A stretch of DNA of 64,000 nt, taken from assembly GCA_018436925.1 (NCBI GenBank), contig JAHDKI010000015.1:1-64000 (forward strand), in the 5' to 3' direction. Under the pieces are notes generated by a model, which made no database searches, was not told the DNA's origin, and worked only from the letters and a program-made list of their open reading frames with translations. A program made the translations under genes and the position numbers. This DNA is from Syntrophaceae bacterium (GTDB taxonomy: Bacteria; Desulfobacterota; Syntrophia; Syntrophales; Smithellaceae). Positions 8,478-17,218 of the stretch are shown piece after piece (position 1 is the stretch's first letter; each line of letters opens with the position of its first letter).

Positions 8478-10448
8478 ATGGCGGATGCAAAAGTAGAGTT
8501 GAAGGAAATATACCCGATTCCTGAGAAGGCGAAGGCGAAAGCCTGGATCAGCGGGAGAGAAGCTTACGACAAAATGTGGAAACGTTCCATAGATGATACG
8601 GAAGGTTTCTGGGCTGAAATTGCCGAGCAGCAGGTGACGTGGTTCAAAAAATGGGACAAGGTTATGGATTACAACTTTGACATTAAGAAGGGTCCCATTT
8701 ACGTAAAATTCTTTGAAGGCGGCAAGCTCAATGTTTCCTACAACTGCCTGGACCGTCATCTGGAAAAACGCGCCAACCAGGTTGCCATTCAGTGGGAAGG
8801 CAATGAACCGGGCGAAGAAAGAGCCATTACCTACAAGCAGCTGCATGAAGAAGTCTGCAAGTTCGCCAATGTGCTCAAAGCTCAGGGCGTCCAGAAGGGC
8901 GACCGCGTTATTCTTTACATGCCGATGGTTCCGGAACTCGGCATCGCCGCTCTGGCCTGCTCCCGCATCGGCGCCATTCATGGCATCGTTTTCGGCGGAT
9001 TCAGCGCCGACGCTCTGCGTGACAGAATCGTCAACTGCGACGGCAAAGTGCTGGTTGTTTGCGACGGCACCTTCCGCGGCAACAAAGCGGTTCCCCAGAA
9101 AGCGACCGCGGATGAAGCATTGAAGTCCTGCCCGTCCATTAAAAGCGTGATCGTCGTCAACCGCGTTGGCGACAAAATCAAGTGCGATATGGTGGCCGGC
9201 CGCGACAAATGGTACCATGAAGAAATGGCCAAAGTGGATGCCAAATGCGAACCGGAATGGATGGATGCCGAAGATCCTCTGTTCATCCTTTACACCTCCG
9301 GCTCGACCGGACAGCCCAAAGGCGTTATGCACACCACGGGCGGCTATCTGGTTTACGGTTCTTTCACTCACAAGATCGTTTTCGATTATCATGAAGGCGA
9401 TATGTACTGGTGCACCGCCGACCTGGGTTGGGTCACGGGTCACACCTACATTCTGTACGGGCCTCTGTGCAACGGCGCCACCTCGATCATGTTCGAAGGC
9501 GTTCCGAACTACCCGACCTACAGCCGCTTCTGGCAGGTTGTTGAAAAATACAAAGTCAACATTTTCTATACCGCTCCGACCGCCATCCGCGCTATCGCCA
9601 AAGAAGGCGATGAATTCGTGAAGAAGTGCGACATCTCCTCGCTGCGCACGCTGGGCACCGTCGGCGAACCGATCAATCCCGAAGCCTGGAACTGGTATTT
9701 CAACGTGATCGGCCGTGGCGAATGCCCGATCGTGGACACCTGGTGGCAGACCGAAACCGGCGGCATTCTGATTACCCCGCTGCCCGGCGCCATTGAAATC
9801 AAACCCGGCATGGCCACACTGCCCTTCTTCGGCGTCCAGCCCGTGCTGGTCGATGACGAAGGCAAGGAATTCACCGACACCGTCGCCTCGGGCGCTCTGT
9901 GCATCAAGAAACCTTGGCCCGGCATCATGAGAGGCGTCTATGGCGATCCCAAACGCTTCCAGGAAACCTATTTCGAACAGTTCCCCGGCTACTATGTGAC
10001 CGGCGACGGCTGCCGCCGCGACAAAGACGGTTACTATCAGATCACCGGCCGCATCGACGACGTCATCAACGTGTCCGGTCACCGCATGGGCACCGCTGAA
10101 GTGGAAAGCGCGCTGGTTGCTCACAAGGCCGTGGCCGAAGCCGCCGTGGTCGGTATGCCGCACGACATCAAAGGCCAGGGCATTTACGCTTACGTCACGC
10201 TGAAGACCGGCGTGGAAAAAACCGACGACCTGAAGAAAGAATTGATCGCGCATGTCCGCACGGTCATTGGCCCGATCGCGACGCCCGACAAGATTCAGTG
10301 GGCCGACGGTCTGCCCAAGACCCGTTCCGGCAAGATCATGAGACGAATTTTGAAGAAAGTTGCCGCCAACGACCTGGATAACCTGGGTGACACCAGCACC
10401 CTGGCGGATCCGTCGGTTGTTGACGACATCGTCAAAAACAGGCTGTAG
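8478..10448 (+). CDS. acs: Acetyl-CoA synthetase (AMP-forming)
   Basis: Cytoplasmic enzyme making acetyl-CoA from acetate, ATP and CoA through acetyl-AMP. At 656 residues it has the full family length. The P-loop/A3 motif is [11 protein letters not shown] near residue 271, the A5 region WWQTETGG near 415, the hinge motif [17 protein letters not shown] near 520, and the acetylatable catalytic lysine in [10 protein letters not shown] near 618. The start ATG follows TAGGAGGA. It stands alone between a 786-base upstream gap and an intrinsic terminator. In a syntrophic fatty-acid oxidiser it may activate acetate or run in reverse to conserve energy; the direction cannot be read from the sequence. 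Confidence 0.96.
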   Translation: MADAKVELKEIYPIPEKAKAKAWISGREAYDKMWKRSIDDTEGFWAEIAEQQVTWFKKWDKVMDYNFDIKKGPIYVKFFEGGKLNVSYNCLDRHLEKRANQVAIQWEGNEPGEERAITYKQLHEEVCKFANVLKAQGVQKGDRVILYMPMVPELGIAALACSRIGAIHGIVFGGFSADALRDRIVNCDGKVLVVCDGTFRGNKAVPQKATADEALKSCPSIKSVIVVNRVGDKIKCDMVAGRDKWYHEEMAKVDAKCEPEWMDAEDPLFILYTSGSTGQPKGVMHTTGGYLVYGSFTHKIVFDYHEGDMYWCTADLGWVTGHTYILYGPLCNGATSIMFEGVPNYPTYSRFWQVVEKYKVNIFYTAPTAIRAIAKEGDEFVKKCDISSLRTLGTVGEPINPEAWNWYFNVIGRGECPIVDTWWQTETGGILITPLPGAIEIKPGMATLPFFGVQPVLVDDEGKEFTDTVASGALCIKKPWPGIMRGVYGDPKRFQETYFEQFPGYYVTGDGCRRDKDGYYQITGRIDDVINVSGHRMGTAEVESALVAHKAVAEAAVVGMPHDIKGQGIYAYVTLKTGVEKTDDLKKELIAHVRTVIGPIATPDKIQWADGLPKTRSGKIMRRILKKVAANDLDNLGDTSTLADPSVVDDIVKNRL

Positions 10449-10455
10449 TAAAGAT

Positions 10456-10490
10456 GCCCGGTTCTCTTTCTGAGAGAATCGGGCGTTTTT
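10456..10490 (+). terminator. Intrinsic terminator of acs
   Basis: Arms 10456-10467 and 10473-10484 form a 12-pair stem with one G-U and a five-base loop, followed by G and five T. It begins seven bases after the acs stop. Confidence 0.88.
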
Positions 10491-10571
10491 ATAAAACGGA
10501 TCAGATGTTAGAAAATTTAATGCACGCATCGGCTGGTCTATGCGACGTGCAGGAGAAGGAGGTTTTTGACA

Positions 10572-11342
10572 GTGAATATTATTGCATGCGTAAAGCAGGT
10601 GCCGGACACTGAAGCACAAATCAAGGTCAAAGCTGACGGTTCGGGCATCGAAGAAGGCCAGATCAAGTGGGTGATGAATCCCTACGACGAATTTGGCGTG
10701 GAAGAGGCTCTTAAACTCAAAGAGAAAAACGGCGGCGACGTGACGGTTATTTCCGTCGGCCCGGCCCGTGCGATGGAGACCATCCGCACCGCTTTGGCCA
10801 TGGGCGCCGACAAGGGCGTGCACATCTGCGATCCCGCCTTCGACGGTGCTGATGCGTATGTCGTGGCCAATGCGCTGGCGGCTGTCATCAAAACCCTGCC
10901 GCACGACATCATCTTCTGCGGACAGCGCGCGATTGATGACGACGCAGGCCAGGTCGGCGCGATGCTGGCGGAAGCCCTGGGGGTTCCTCAGTTGACGCTG
11001 GTCACCAAGCTTGAATTCGCCGGTTCTTCGGTGAAAGTCATTCGTCCGATCGAAGGCGCGCAGCTGTCGATTGAAACGGCGCTTCCCTGCGTCGTGACCG
11101 CTCAGAAAGGCCTCAATGAGCCGCGGTATGCTTCTCTTCCCGGCATCATGAAGGCGAAGAAAAAACCGGTGGACGTCAAAGACGCAGCCGCGATCGGCGT
11201 CGCTACCGATGCGAAAGCCAAAGTCGCCAAGACCATTCCGCCTCCGGCCAGACCTCCCGGAAAGATCGTTTGCGGTGATGATCCCGCGCAGAAGGCGGCA
11301 GAACTCGGCCGGTTACTTCGGGAAGAAGCAAAAGTTATTTAA
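10572..11342 (+). CDS. etfB: Electron transfer flavoprotein, beta subunit
   Basis: Beta subunit of ETF, the soluble FAD/AMP heterodimer that takes electrons from acyl-CoA dehydrogenases. The N-terminus NIIACVKQVPDTEAQIK and the signature region around VTAQKGLNEPRYASLPGIMKAKKK are typical; length 256 is normal. GTG 10572 is preferred because AAGGAGG at 10556-10562 is nine bases upstream and family members start MNIxxCVKQVPD; a TTG at 10566 is too close. A bulged hairpin (10521-10551) lies immediately above the ribosome binding site and could affect translation. It is the first gene of an etfB-etfA-oxidoreductase unit behind the acs terminator, so it needs its own promoter, which was not identified. 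Confidence 0.95.
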   Translation: MNIIACVKQVPDTEAQIKVKADGSGIEEGQIKWVMNPYDEFGVEEALKLKEKNGGDVTVISVGPARAMETIRTALAMGADKGVHICDPAFDGADAYVVANALAAVIKTLPHDIIFCGQRAIDDDAGQVGAMLAEALGVPQLTLVTKLEFAGSSVKVIRPIEGAQLSIETALPCVVTAQKGLNEPRYASLPGIMKAKKKPVDVKDAAAIGVATDAKAKVAKTIPPPARPPGKIVCGDDPAQKAAELGRLLREEAKVI

Positions 11343-11363
11343 TTGAAAGCGGAGGAAGAAAAA

Positions 11364-12335
11364 ATGGCAAAAGGAGTTATGATCGTTGCAGAGCAGCGCG
11401 AAGGCGCGCTCAGAAAAATCAGCTTGGAGCTGGCCTCAACCGCCCGCAAACTGGCCGATCAGACAGGCGATGAAGTCAGCGCCGTTCTGCTGGGCTCGGG
11501 TGTTGAAGGCATGGCCGCTGAGTTGGGCAAATATGGTGTGGATAAAGTTTTCGTCGGCGACAACGCCGCGTTGGAACCCTATGTAACCGAAGCGCACGCT
11601 GAAGTGACCGCGAAAGTCATCAAAGACAATGATCCGGCGATCGTGCTGTTCGGCGCGTCGGTTCAGGGCAAAGATCTGTCCGCCCGCGTGGCCGCCAAAC
11701 TGGCCACGGGTCTGGCGACGGACTGCACGGATGTGAAGCTCGATGGCGGCAAACTGGTTGCCACCCGTCCGATGTACGCCGGCAAGTGCTTCGGCGAAGT
11801 CGTCATTAATGCGGCTCCGCAGGTCGCCTCGCTGCGTCCCAACGTTTTCCCGGCGGCTGAAAATGCCAAAGCCGGCGCTGTGACGAAGGTCGATGTGGCC
11901 GTCGGCGAACAGAAGAGCAAGGTTCTGGAAGTCCAGAAAGACACGAGCGGCAAAGTCGACTTGACGGAAGCCAACGTGATCGTTTCCGGCGGCCGCGGTA
12001 TGAAAGGCCCCGAAGGGTATGCCATTCTGGAAGAATTGGCCGAAGTGCTCAAAGGCACGGTCGGCGCGTCCCGCGCGGCGGTGGATGCCGGCTGGCGTCC
12101 GCAGAAGGATCAGGTTGGACAGACCGGCAAGGTCGTTTCCCCGAATCTGTACGTCGCCTGCGGTATTTCCGGCGCGATTCAGCATCTGGCCGGTATGAGC
12201 TCATCGAAGTGCATTGTCGCAATCAACAAGGATGCCGAAGCGCCCATCTTCACGAAGGCCGATTACGGCGTGGTTGACGACCTGTTCAAGGTTGTTCCCG
12301 AGTTGACGGCGGTTTGCAAGAAACTGGTTGCTTAA
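11364..12335 (+). CDS. etfA: Electron transfer flavoprotein, alpha subunit
   Basis: Alpha subunit of ETF carrying the FAD domain. The C-terminal FAD-binding signature is clear: VSGGRGMKGPEGY, then GASRAAVDAGW, GQTGKVVSPNLYVACGISG and the conserved ISGAIQHLAGM and INKDAEAPIF. Length 323 residues is usual. ATG 11364 follows GGAGG with eight-base spacing, 21 bases after etfB, so the two are co-transcribed. A perfect-looking hairpin separates it from the downstream oxidoreductase gene. Nothing in the sequence shows the extra Fe-S domain or NADH partner of bifurcating Etf complexes, so an electron-carrier role toward the following membrane oxidoreductase is the simplest reading. Confidence 0.95.
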   Translation: MAKGVMIVAEQREGALRKISLELASTARKLADQTGDEVSAVLLGSGVEGMAAELGKYGVDKVFVGDNAALEPYVTEAHAEVTAKVIKDNDPAIVLFGASVQGKDLSARVAAKLATGLATDCTDVKLDGGKLVATRPMYAGKCFGEVVINAAPQVASLRPNVFPAAENAKAGAVTKVDVAVGEQKSKVLEVQKDTSGKVDLTEANVIVSGGRGMKGPEGYAILEELAEVLKGTVGASRAAVDAGWRPQKDQVGQTGKVVSPNLYVACGISGAIQHLAGMSSSKCIVAINKDAEAPIFTKADYGVVDDLFKVVPELTAVCKKLVA

Positions 12336-12345
12336 CATAGAAAAC

Positions 12346-12381
12346 GGAGGTCTCCGCGCGTTTGTCTTCGCGGAGGCCTCC
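12346..12381 (+). other. Strong hairpin between etfA and the oxidoreductase gene
   Basis: Arms 12346-12358 and 12369-12381 pair over 13 positions with one mismatch around a 10-base loop. The base run after it (ATGCCCAAC) has no T tract, so it is unlikely to be a full intrinsic terminator; a transcript-stabilising or processing structure within the operon is more likely. Confidence 0.6.
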
Positions 12382-12447
12382 ATGCCCAACAACTCATCTT
12401 CATGGGCGGCATTATGAAAACAGCCCTCACTAATTGTTGGAGGATCA

Positions 12448-14562
12448 ATGAAAGTAGATGATTTTAGAATAGGTATGGAAGGTCGCGAGGTTTTCTGGAA
12501 TATCCCGCTGCCGGCATTTGAAATCCTGCTTTTTGCGCTGACTGCCGTTGCGCTCGTCATTTTCGGCTATGGTATTTACCGCCGTTGGCTGATGTGGAAA
12601 GCAATGGGAAAGCCGGAAATGCGACTGGATGATATGGGCCGCAGAGTCAAGACCGTCCTGATGGAGTTCTTCCTGCAAAGGAAAGTTTTGAAGGATCCTT
12701 ATCCGGGCGTTATGCATGCCCTGATCTTTTTCGGTTTTTTTGTTCTGATTTTCGGCGCCGCGTTTGACGCGGGACAACACCATTTTACGGAGCCGATTTT
12801 TCACTGGACATTCCTGAAAGGCAATTTTTATTTAGTTTTTTCCTTCCTGATGGATCTGTTCGGATTGTTTGTGCTGGTCGGCGTTGTCATTGCCTTGGAC
12901 CGGCGCTTTGTTCAGAAGCCGGAACGCCTCGGATATCGGGGCAAAATGGACACCACGCCGGACGATGTGATTGTGCTTCTGCTCATCGGCGCGATTATTG
13001 TTACCGGGTTTGTCATTGAAGCGCTGCGCATTCATGTCACCAATCCGCCCTGGGAGCACTGGTCGTTCGTCGGCTGGCTTTTAGCCAAAACCTTCACGGG
13101 TGTTGAGCTCGACACCGCCAGAGTCCTCCATCAGATCAGCTGGTGGGTGCATGCTCTCTTGGGTCTGGGCTTCATCGCCTATATCCCGTATTCACGCTTG
13201 CTGCATATCATTACGACGCCGGCGAATGCATTTCTTGAATCGCATCAGCCGACCGGTTACATTGAGCCGATCCGCGATTTTGAAAACGCGGAAGCCTTCG
13301 GCGTCGGCAAGCTCGAAGAATTCACCTGGAAACAGATTTTTGATTCGGATGCCTGCACCCGTTGCGGCCGCTGTCAGGACGGCTGTCCGGCTTATTTGAC
13401 CGGCAAGCCTCTGTCGCCCAAAAAGATGGTTCAGGATCTCAAAACCTTCTGGCTGGAAAAAGCCCCGCAGGCGGTGAAAGCCGCGAAAGCCGGCGAAGCT
13501 CCGGCGGAAGAAGAGGGCGGAAAAGCCCTGGTCGGCGAAGTTATTGATCTGCACGAACTGTGGGCCTGCACCAACTGTATGTACTGTATGGAACACTGTT
13601 CGGCGTCGATTGAGCATGTGCCGAAGATCATCGACATGCGCCGTTACAAAGTGCTTACCGAAGCGGATTTCTCACCCGAACTGCAGCTTAGCTGCCGCAA
13701 TATGGAAAACAACTCCAACCCGTGGGGCGTCGGCGCGCATGTGCGCGGCGATTGGGCCAAGGAGCTGGGCGTGAAGACACTGGCCGAGGATCCGAATGTG
13801 GAATACCTCTTCTACGTGGGCTGCTCCGGTTCGTTTGACGACCGCGGGAAGAAAATATCGGTTGCGTTTGCGAAGATTCTTCAGGAGGCCGGCGTCAGCT
13901 TCGGCATCCTGGGCACGGAGGAAGGCTGCTGCGGCGATTCCGCGATGCGCTGCGGCAATGAATATCTCTTCCAGGCGCTGGCTCAGGCCAACATCGACGT
14001 GATGAATGGTTACGGTGTGAAGAAGATCATTGCCATCTGCCCGCACGGCTATAACGCGATCAAGAAGGATTACCCGAATTTCGGCGGCAAGTTTGAAGTG
14101 TATCATCACACGGAAATCATCGCGAAATTGATTGCCGAAGGCAAGATCCGTCTGCCTGAAGCGCTCAAGGGAAAAATGGTGTATCACGATTCCTGTTTCC
14201 TGGGTCGCTACAACCAGATCTACGATGCGCCGCGACAGATTCTGAAATCGATACGCGGCATCGACGTCGTGGAGATGGAGCGCAATCTCAATAAGAGCTT
14301 CTGCTGCGGCGCGGGCGGCGCGAGAATGTGGATGGAAGAGGATATCGGAGAACGCATCAACAACGCGCGCACGAAACAGGCGATAGAGGCCGGCGCGGAT
14401 ACGATTGCAGTTGGTTGCCCGTTCTGTCTGACCATGATGTCCGACGGCATCAAGGACAATCACAAGGAAGAGACCATGCAGGCCTGGGATTTGGCTGAAC
14501 TGGTCGTGAAAGCGATGGGCAAGGAAGAAGTCAAACCGCCGGTCGATACCTGTGCGGTGTAA
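12448..14562 (+). CDS. Membrane ETF:menaquinone oxidoreductase-type Fe-S protein (EMO-like)
   Basis: A 704-residue membrane protein expected to take electrons from ETF and reduce menaquinone. The first 250 residues are a NarI-like membrane domain with about five or six hydrophobic segments and candidate haem-b histidines (in VMHALIFFG, HQISWWVHALLG and RLLHIITT). A two-cluster ferredoxin domain follows (CTRCGRCQDGC near residue 303, CTNCMYCMEHC near 373). The C-terminal half has two HdrD-type CCG modules (EEGCCGDSAMRCG near 492; KSFCCGAGGARMW near 618, closing with GCPFC); the first module ends in CPHG, not CxxC. This matches the EMO family described in syntrophic bacteria, and the position directly after etfBA supports it. 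The ribosome binding site is TTGGAGGA. Quinone and ETF specificity are inferred. Confidence 0.88.
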   Translation: MKVDDFRIGMEGREVFWNIPLPAFEILLFALTAVALVIFGYGIYRRWLMWKAMGKPEMRLDDMGRRVKTVLMEFFLQRKVLKDPYPGVMHALIFFGFFVLIFGAAFDAGQHHFTEPIFHWTFLKGNFYLVFSFLMDLFGLFVLVGVVIALDRRFVQKPERLGYRGKMDTTPDDVIVLLLIGAIIVTGFVIEALRIHVTNPPWEHWSFVGWLLAKTFTGVELDTARVLHQISWWVHALLGLGFIAYIPYSRLLHIITTPANAFLESHQPTGYIEPIRDFENAEAFGVGKLEEFTWKQIFDSDACTRCGRCQDGCPAYLTGKPLSPKKMVQDLKTFWLEKAPQAVKAAKAGEAPAEEEGGKALVGEVIDLHELWACTNCMYCMEHCSASIEHVPKIIDMRRYKVLTEADFSPELQLSCRNMENNSNPWGVGAHVRGDWAKELGVKTLAEDPNVEYLFYVGCSGSFDDRGKKISVAFAKILQEAGVSFGILGTEEGCCGDSAMRCGNEYLFQALAQANIDVMNGYGVKKIIAICPHGYNAIKKDYPNFGGKFEVYHHTEIIAKLIAEGKIRLPEALKGKMVYHDSCFLGRYNQIYDAPRQILKSIRGIDVVEMERNLNKSFCCGAGGARMWMEEDIGERINNARTKQAIEAGADTIAVGCPFCLTMMSDGIKDNHKEETMQAWDLAELVVKAMGKEEVKPPVDTCAV

Positions 14563-14604
14563 AAAGGCTGAAGGCTTAAGGCCATAGGCTAAAGGTTTAA
14601 CATT

Positions 14605-14639
14605 AAAGCCCCTTGTCCGCGCCGGACAAGGGGCTTTTT
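14605..14639 (+). terminator. Intrinsic terminator of the etf-oxidoreductase unit
   Basis: A perfect 15-pair stem (14605-14619 with 14623-14637) around a three-base loop, with a run of five T at 14635-14639. Confidence 0.93.
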
Positions 14640-14660
14640 CTTAAGATGAAGGAGGGGGTT

Positions 14661-15443
14661 ATGAACTATTCGCATATTCTTTTGGATGTCCATGAGGGGG
14701 TCGCGACGATCACGTTTAATCGCCCGAAAGTATTGAACGCCATGAACTACGACGTAATGAGCGAGCTGTCCTGCGCGCTTTACGAGTGCGATCAAAATGA
14801 GGCGGTCAAGGCGCTTATTCTGACGGGCGCCGGCGAAAAAGCTTTTGTGGCGGGTGCGGATATTTCGCAGATGCAAAATTCAACACCCGTTGAGATCATG
14901 AAACTCATGGAACTGGGTCAAAATACACTTCGATTTCTTGAGACCATGAGCAAACCGTCGATTGCCGCGATTAACGGCTTCGCTCTGGGAGGCGGAACGG
15001 AAATCGCGATGGCCTGCGATATCCGAATCGCGTCGGACAACGCAATGTTCGGACAGCCCGAAATCCTCATCGGCATACTGCCCGGCTGGGGAGGGACTCA
15101 GAGATTGCCCAGGCTGGTCGGCATGGGGATTGCCAAAGAGCTCATTTTGATGGGTGGCCAGATTGCCGCGCAGCGCGCCTACGAGATCGGTCTCGTGAAC
15201 AAAGTGGTGCCGGCGGCTCAGCTGCTGGAAGAAGCCGGAAAGATGGCTAAAAAATTCACCACCCTTCCGGGCTTTGCCCTCAAGATGGCGAAAAATGCCA
15301 TGAACTTCGGCTTTGACATGCCCCTGGAAGGGGGCGTAAAACTGGAACTGTCCTGCATTTCCCAGTGCTTCAGCACGCAGGATCAAAAGGAAGGCATGAA
15401 GGCGTTTCTGGAAAAAAGAAAACCGAATTTTGTAGGTAAATAA
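14661..15443 (+). CDS. Enoyl-CoA hydratase / crotonase family
   Basis: Cytoplasmic crotonase-fold enzyme of 260 residues, most likely hydrating 2-enoyl-CoA in beta-oxidation. The oxyanion-hole and catalytic segments are GFALGGGTEIAMACDIR and GQPEILIGILPGWGGTQRL; both Glu residues equal to Glu144 and Glu164 of rat crotonase are present, so hydratase activity is plausible. The loop reads PGWGG, not the commoner PGAGG. ATG 14661 follows GGAGGGGG; upstream in-frame starts would run back into the terminator hairpin and are rejected. It stands just behind the terminator of the etf-oxidoreductase unit and 45 bases before gpmI. Confidence 0.92.
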   Translation: MNYSHILLDVHEGVATITFNRPKVLNAMNYDVMSELSCALYECDQNEAVKALILTGAGEKAFVAGADISQMQNSTPVEIMKLMELGQNTLRFLETMSKPSIAAINGFALGGGTEIAMACDIRIASDNAMFGQPEILIGILPGWGGTQRLPRLVGMGIAKELILMGGQIAAQRAYEIGLVNKVVPAAQLLEEAGKMAKKFTTLPGFALKMAKNAMNFGFDMPLEGGVKLELSCISQCFSTQDQKEGMKAFLEKRKPNFVGK

Positions 15444-15488
15444 AAAAATACAGGTACAAGGTTCAAGGAACAAGGTTGAGGAGATTTT

Positions 15489-17123
15489 ATGTCATTACAT
15501 CTCGAGAAATTAAAATCCTTTTCCGGGAGAAAAGGTCCTCTGCTGCTGATCATTATGGACGGCATCGGCATCGGCAGGCAGGATGAATCGAATGCCGTCT
15601 TCAAAGCCCGCACGCCCAATCTGGATCGATTGCTCAAATCGGATCTTTATACGCAACTGAAGGCCCACGGCACGGCTGTGGGACTCCCTTCCGATGATGA
15701 CATGGGCAACAGCGAAGTCGGACACAATGCCATCGGTGCTGGCCGGGTTTTTGATCAGGGTGCACGCCTTGTCAACAAAGCGCTGAAAACAGGCGCGATA
15801 TTTTCGACGCACGTTTGGGATGAAGTTACGAAGCGCGCCCACGCGGGTGGAGCAGTCCATTTTATCGGCCTTCTGTCCGACGGCAATGTCCACTCGCATA
15901 TTGAGCAGCTCTTTATTCTGATCGACAAATGCGCCGAGCTGAACTTCAAAAAAGTCCGTCTTCATCCTCTTTTGGATGGACGGGATGTCGGAGAACGCAC
16001 CGCGCTTGATTACATCTCGCCCACTGAAGAAAAGTTTAAAAAGATATCCAATCAAAAAGGCCTCGATTACGCCATAGCCTCAGGCGGCGGCCGGATGAAG
16101 GTCACGATGGATCGCTATAATTCCGACTGGAATATTGTCAAAAGGGGATGGGATGCCCATGTTCTGGGTCAGGGCAGAGCTTTCCCCTCTGCGTCTGAGG
16201 CCGTGAAAACCTTTTATGCGGAAGACCCGAAGGCGACGGACCAGTATCTGCCGGCGTTTGTGATCTCCGATGCGTCTGGTGCTCCTGTTGGTAAAATTTC
16301 GGACGGTGATGCCGTCATTTTCTTTAATTTCCGCGGCGATCGCGCCATTGAAATCTCGCGCGCCTTTACTGAAAAAGAGTTTAACGAATTCGACCGCGGC
16401 CCGCTTCCGGATATCTTTTTTGCGGGCATGATGGAATACGACGGTGACGCGCATATTCCGCCGAATTTTCTGGTTCAGCCGCCGGCGATCGACCGAGTCG
16501 TGACCGAGTACCTGTGCGCGGAAAAAGTCCAATCCTTTGCCGTTTCCGAAACGCAGAAGTTCGGCCACGTGACCTATTTCTGGAACGGCAACCGTTCCGG
16601 CTATATCGACGCCGCTTTGGAAAAATATGTGGAGATTCCCTCCGACCGGATCGAATTTGACCGCGCGCCCAGGATGAAGGCCGATGAAATCACCCGGACA
16701 GTGGTTGATTTGCTCAAGTCCGGCGATTACAAATTCGGCAGGCTGAATTTTCCCAACGGCGACATGGTCGGCCACACCGGCATGACCGAGGCGGCGATTA
16801 CCGCAGTGGAAAAAGTTGATGAATGCGTCGGCACGCTGCTTGCCGAAGTGGAGAAACTAGGCGGCATTGCCGTGGTGACCGCCGATCACGGAAACGCCGA
16901 CGAGATGTTTTCCATCGATAAGAAAGGCGCAAAATCCGTCAAAACCGCGCACAGTCTAAATCCGGTGCCGTTTGTGATTTTCGATCCGCAGTTTGCCGGC
17001 GAATACCGGATGGCAAAATTGAAAGAGAAGGGCTTGTCGAATATCGCCGCGACGCTTTTGAATCTTTTGGGGTATGAAAAACCCGGCGATTACGATCCGT
17101 CTTTGATCGAATTCATCGTGTAG
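15489..17123 (+). CDS. gpmI: 2,3-bisphosphoglycerate-independent phosphoglycerate mutase
   Basis: Glycolytic/gluconeogenic enzyme interconverting 3- and 2-phosphoglycerate with two Mn ions. Alkaline-phosphatase-fold signatures are intact: metal Asp in IIMDGIGIGR, the phosphorylated serine in DMGNSEVGHNAIGAGRV, DGRDVGERTALDY, FFNFRGDRAIEI, VVTADHGNADEM and the final metal His in TAHSLNPVPFV. The length of 544 residues is slightly above the common 510-515. The start has a GAGGAG ribosome binding site. It follows the enoyl-CoA hydratase closely and may be co-transcribed, although the functions are unrelated. Confidence 0.96.
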   Translation: MSLHLEKLKSFSGRKGPLLLIIMDGIGIGRQDESNAVFKARTPNLDRLLKSDLYTQLKAHGTAVGLPSDDDMGNSEVGHNAIGAGRVFDQGARLVNKALKTGAIFSTHVWDEVTKRAHAGGAVHFIGLLSDGNVHSHIEQLFILIDKCAELNFKKVRLHPLLDGRDVGERTALDYISPTEEKFKKISNQKGLDYAIASGGGRMKVTMDRYNSDWNIVKRGWDAHVLGQGRAFPSASEAVKTFYAEDPKATDQYLPAFVISDASGAPVGKISDGDAVIFFNFRGDRAIEISRAFTEKEFNEFDRGPLPDIFFAGMMEYDGDAHIPPNFLVQPPAIDRVVTEYLCAEKVQSFAVSETQKFGHVTYFWNGNRSGYIDAALEKYVEIPSDRIEFDRAPRMKADEITRTVVDLLKSGDYKFGRLNFPNGDMVGHTGMTEAAITAVEKVDECVGTLLAEVEKLGGIAVVTADHGNADEMFSIDKKGAKSVKTAHSLNPVPFVIFDPQFAGEYRMAKLKEKGLSNIAATLLNLLGYEKPGDYDPSLIEFIV

Positions 17124-17218
17124 CGAAAACCATCCGGCCGACGCGTTGGAAAACGGTTTTCAGAAAGCGCATGGGCGCGGGCAAACGAATTTTAGCGCGG
17201 TTAACAAGGTGGTGCTCC

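Noticed and set aside
8460..10904. Very long open frame (814 codons) on the minus strand opposite acs and etfB
   Set aside because: It is an antisense shadow produced by the codon bias of acs; the product has His/Asp/Arg-rich low-complexity composition, no recognisable domain, and acs is a full-length perfect family member.
14613..14660. Upstream in-frame ATGs for the enoyl-CoA hydratase
   Set aside because: They lie within or directly beside the terminator hairpin and lack ribosome binding sites, whereas ATG 14661 has GGAGGGGG and matches the family N-terminus.
17149..17161. Palindrome GAAAACGGTTTTC after gpmI as a terminator
   Set aside because: The stem has a one-base loop, is AT-rich and is not followed by a T run.
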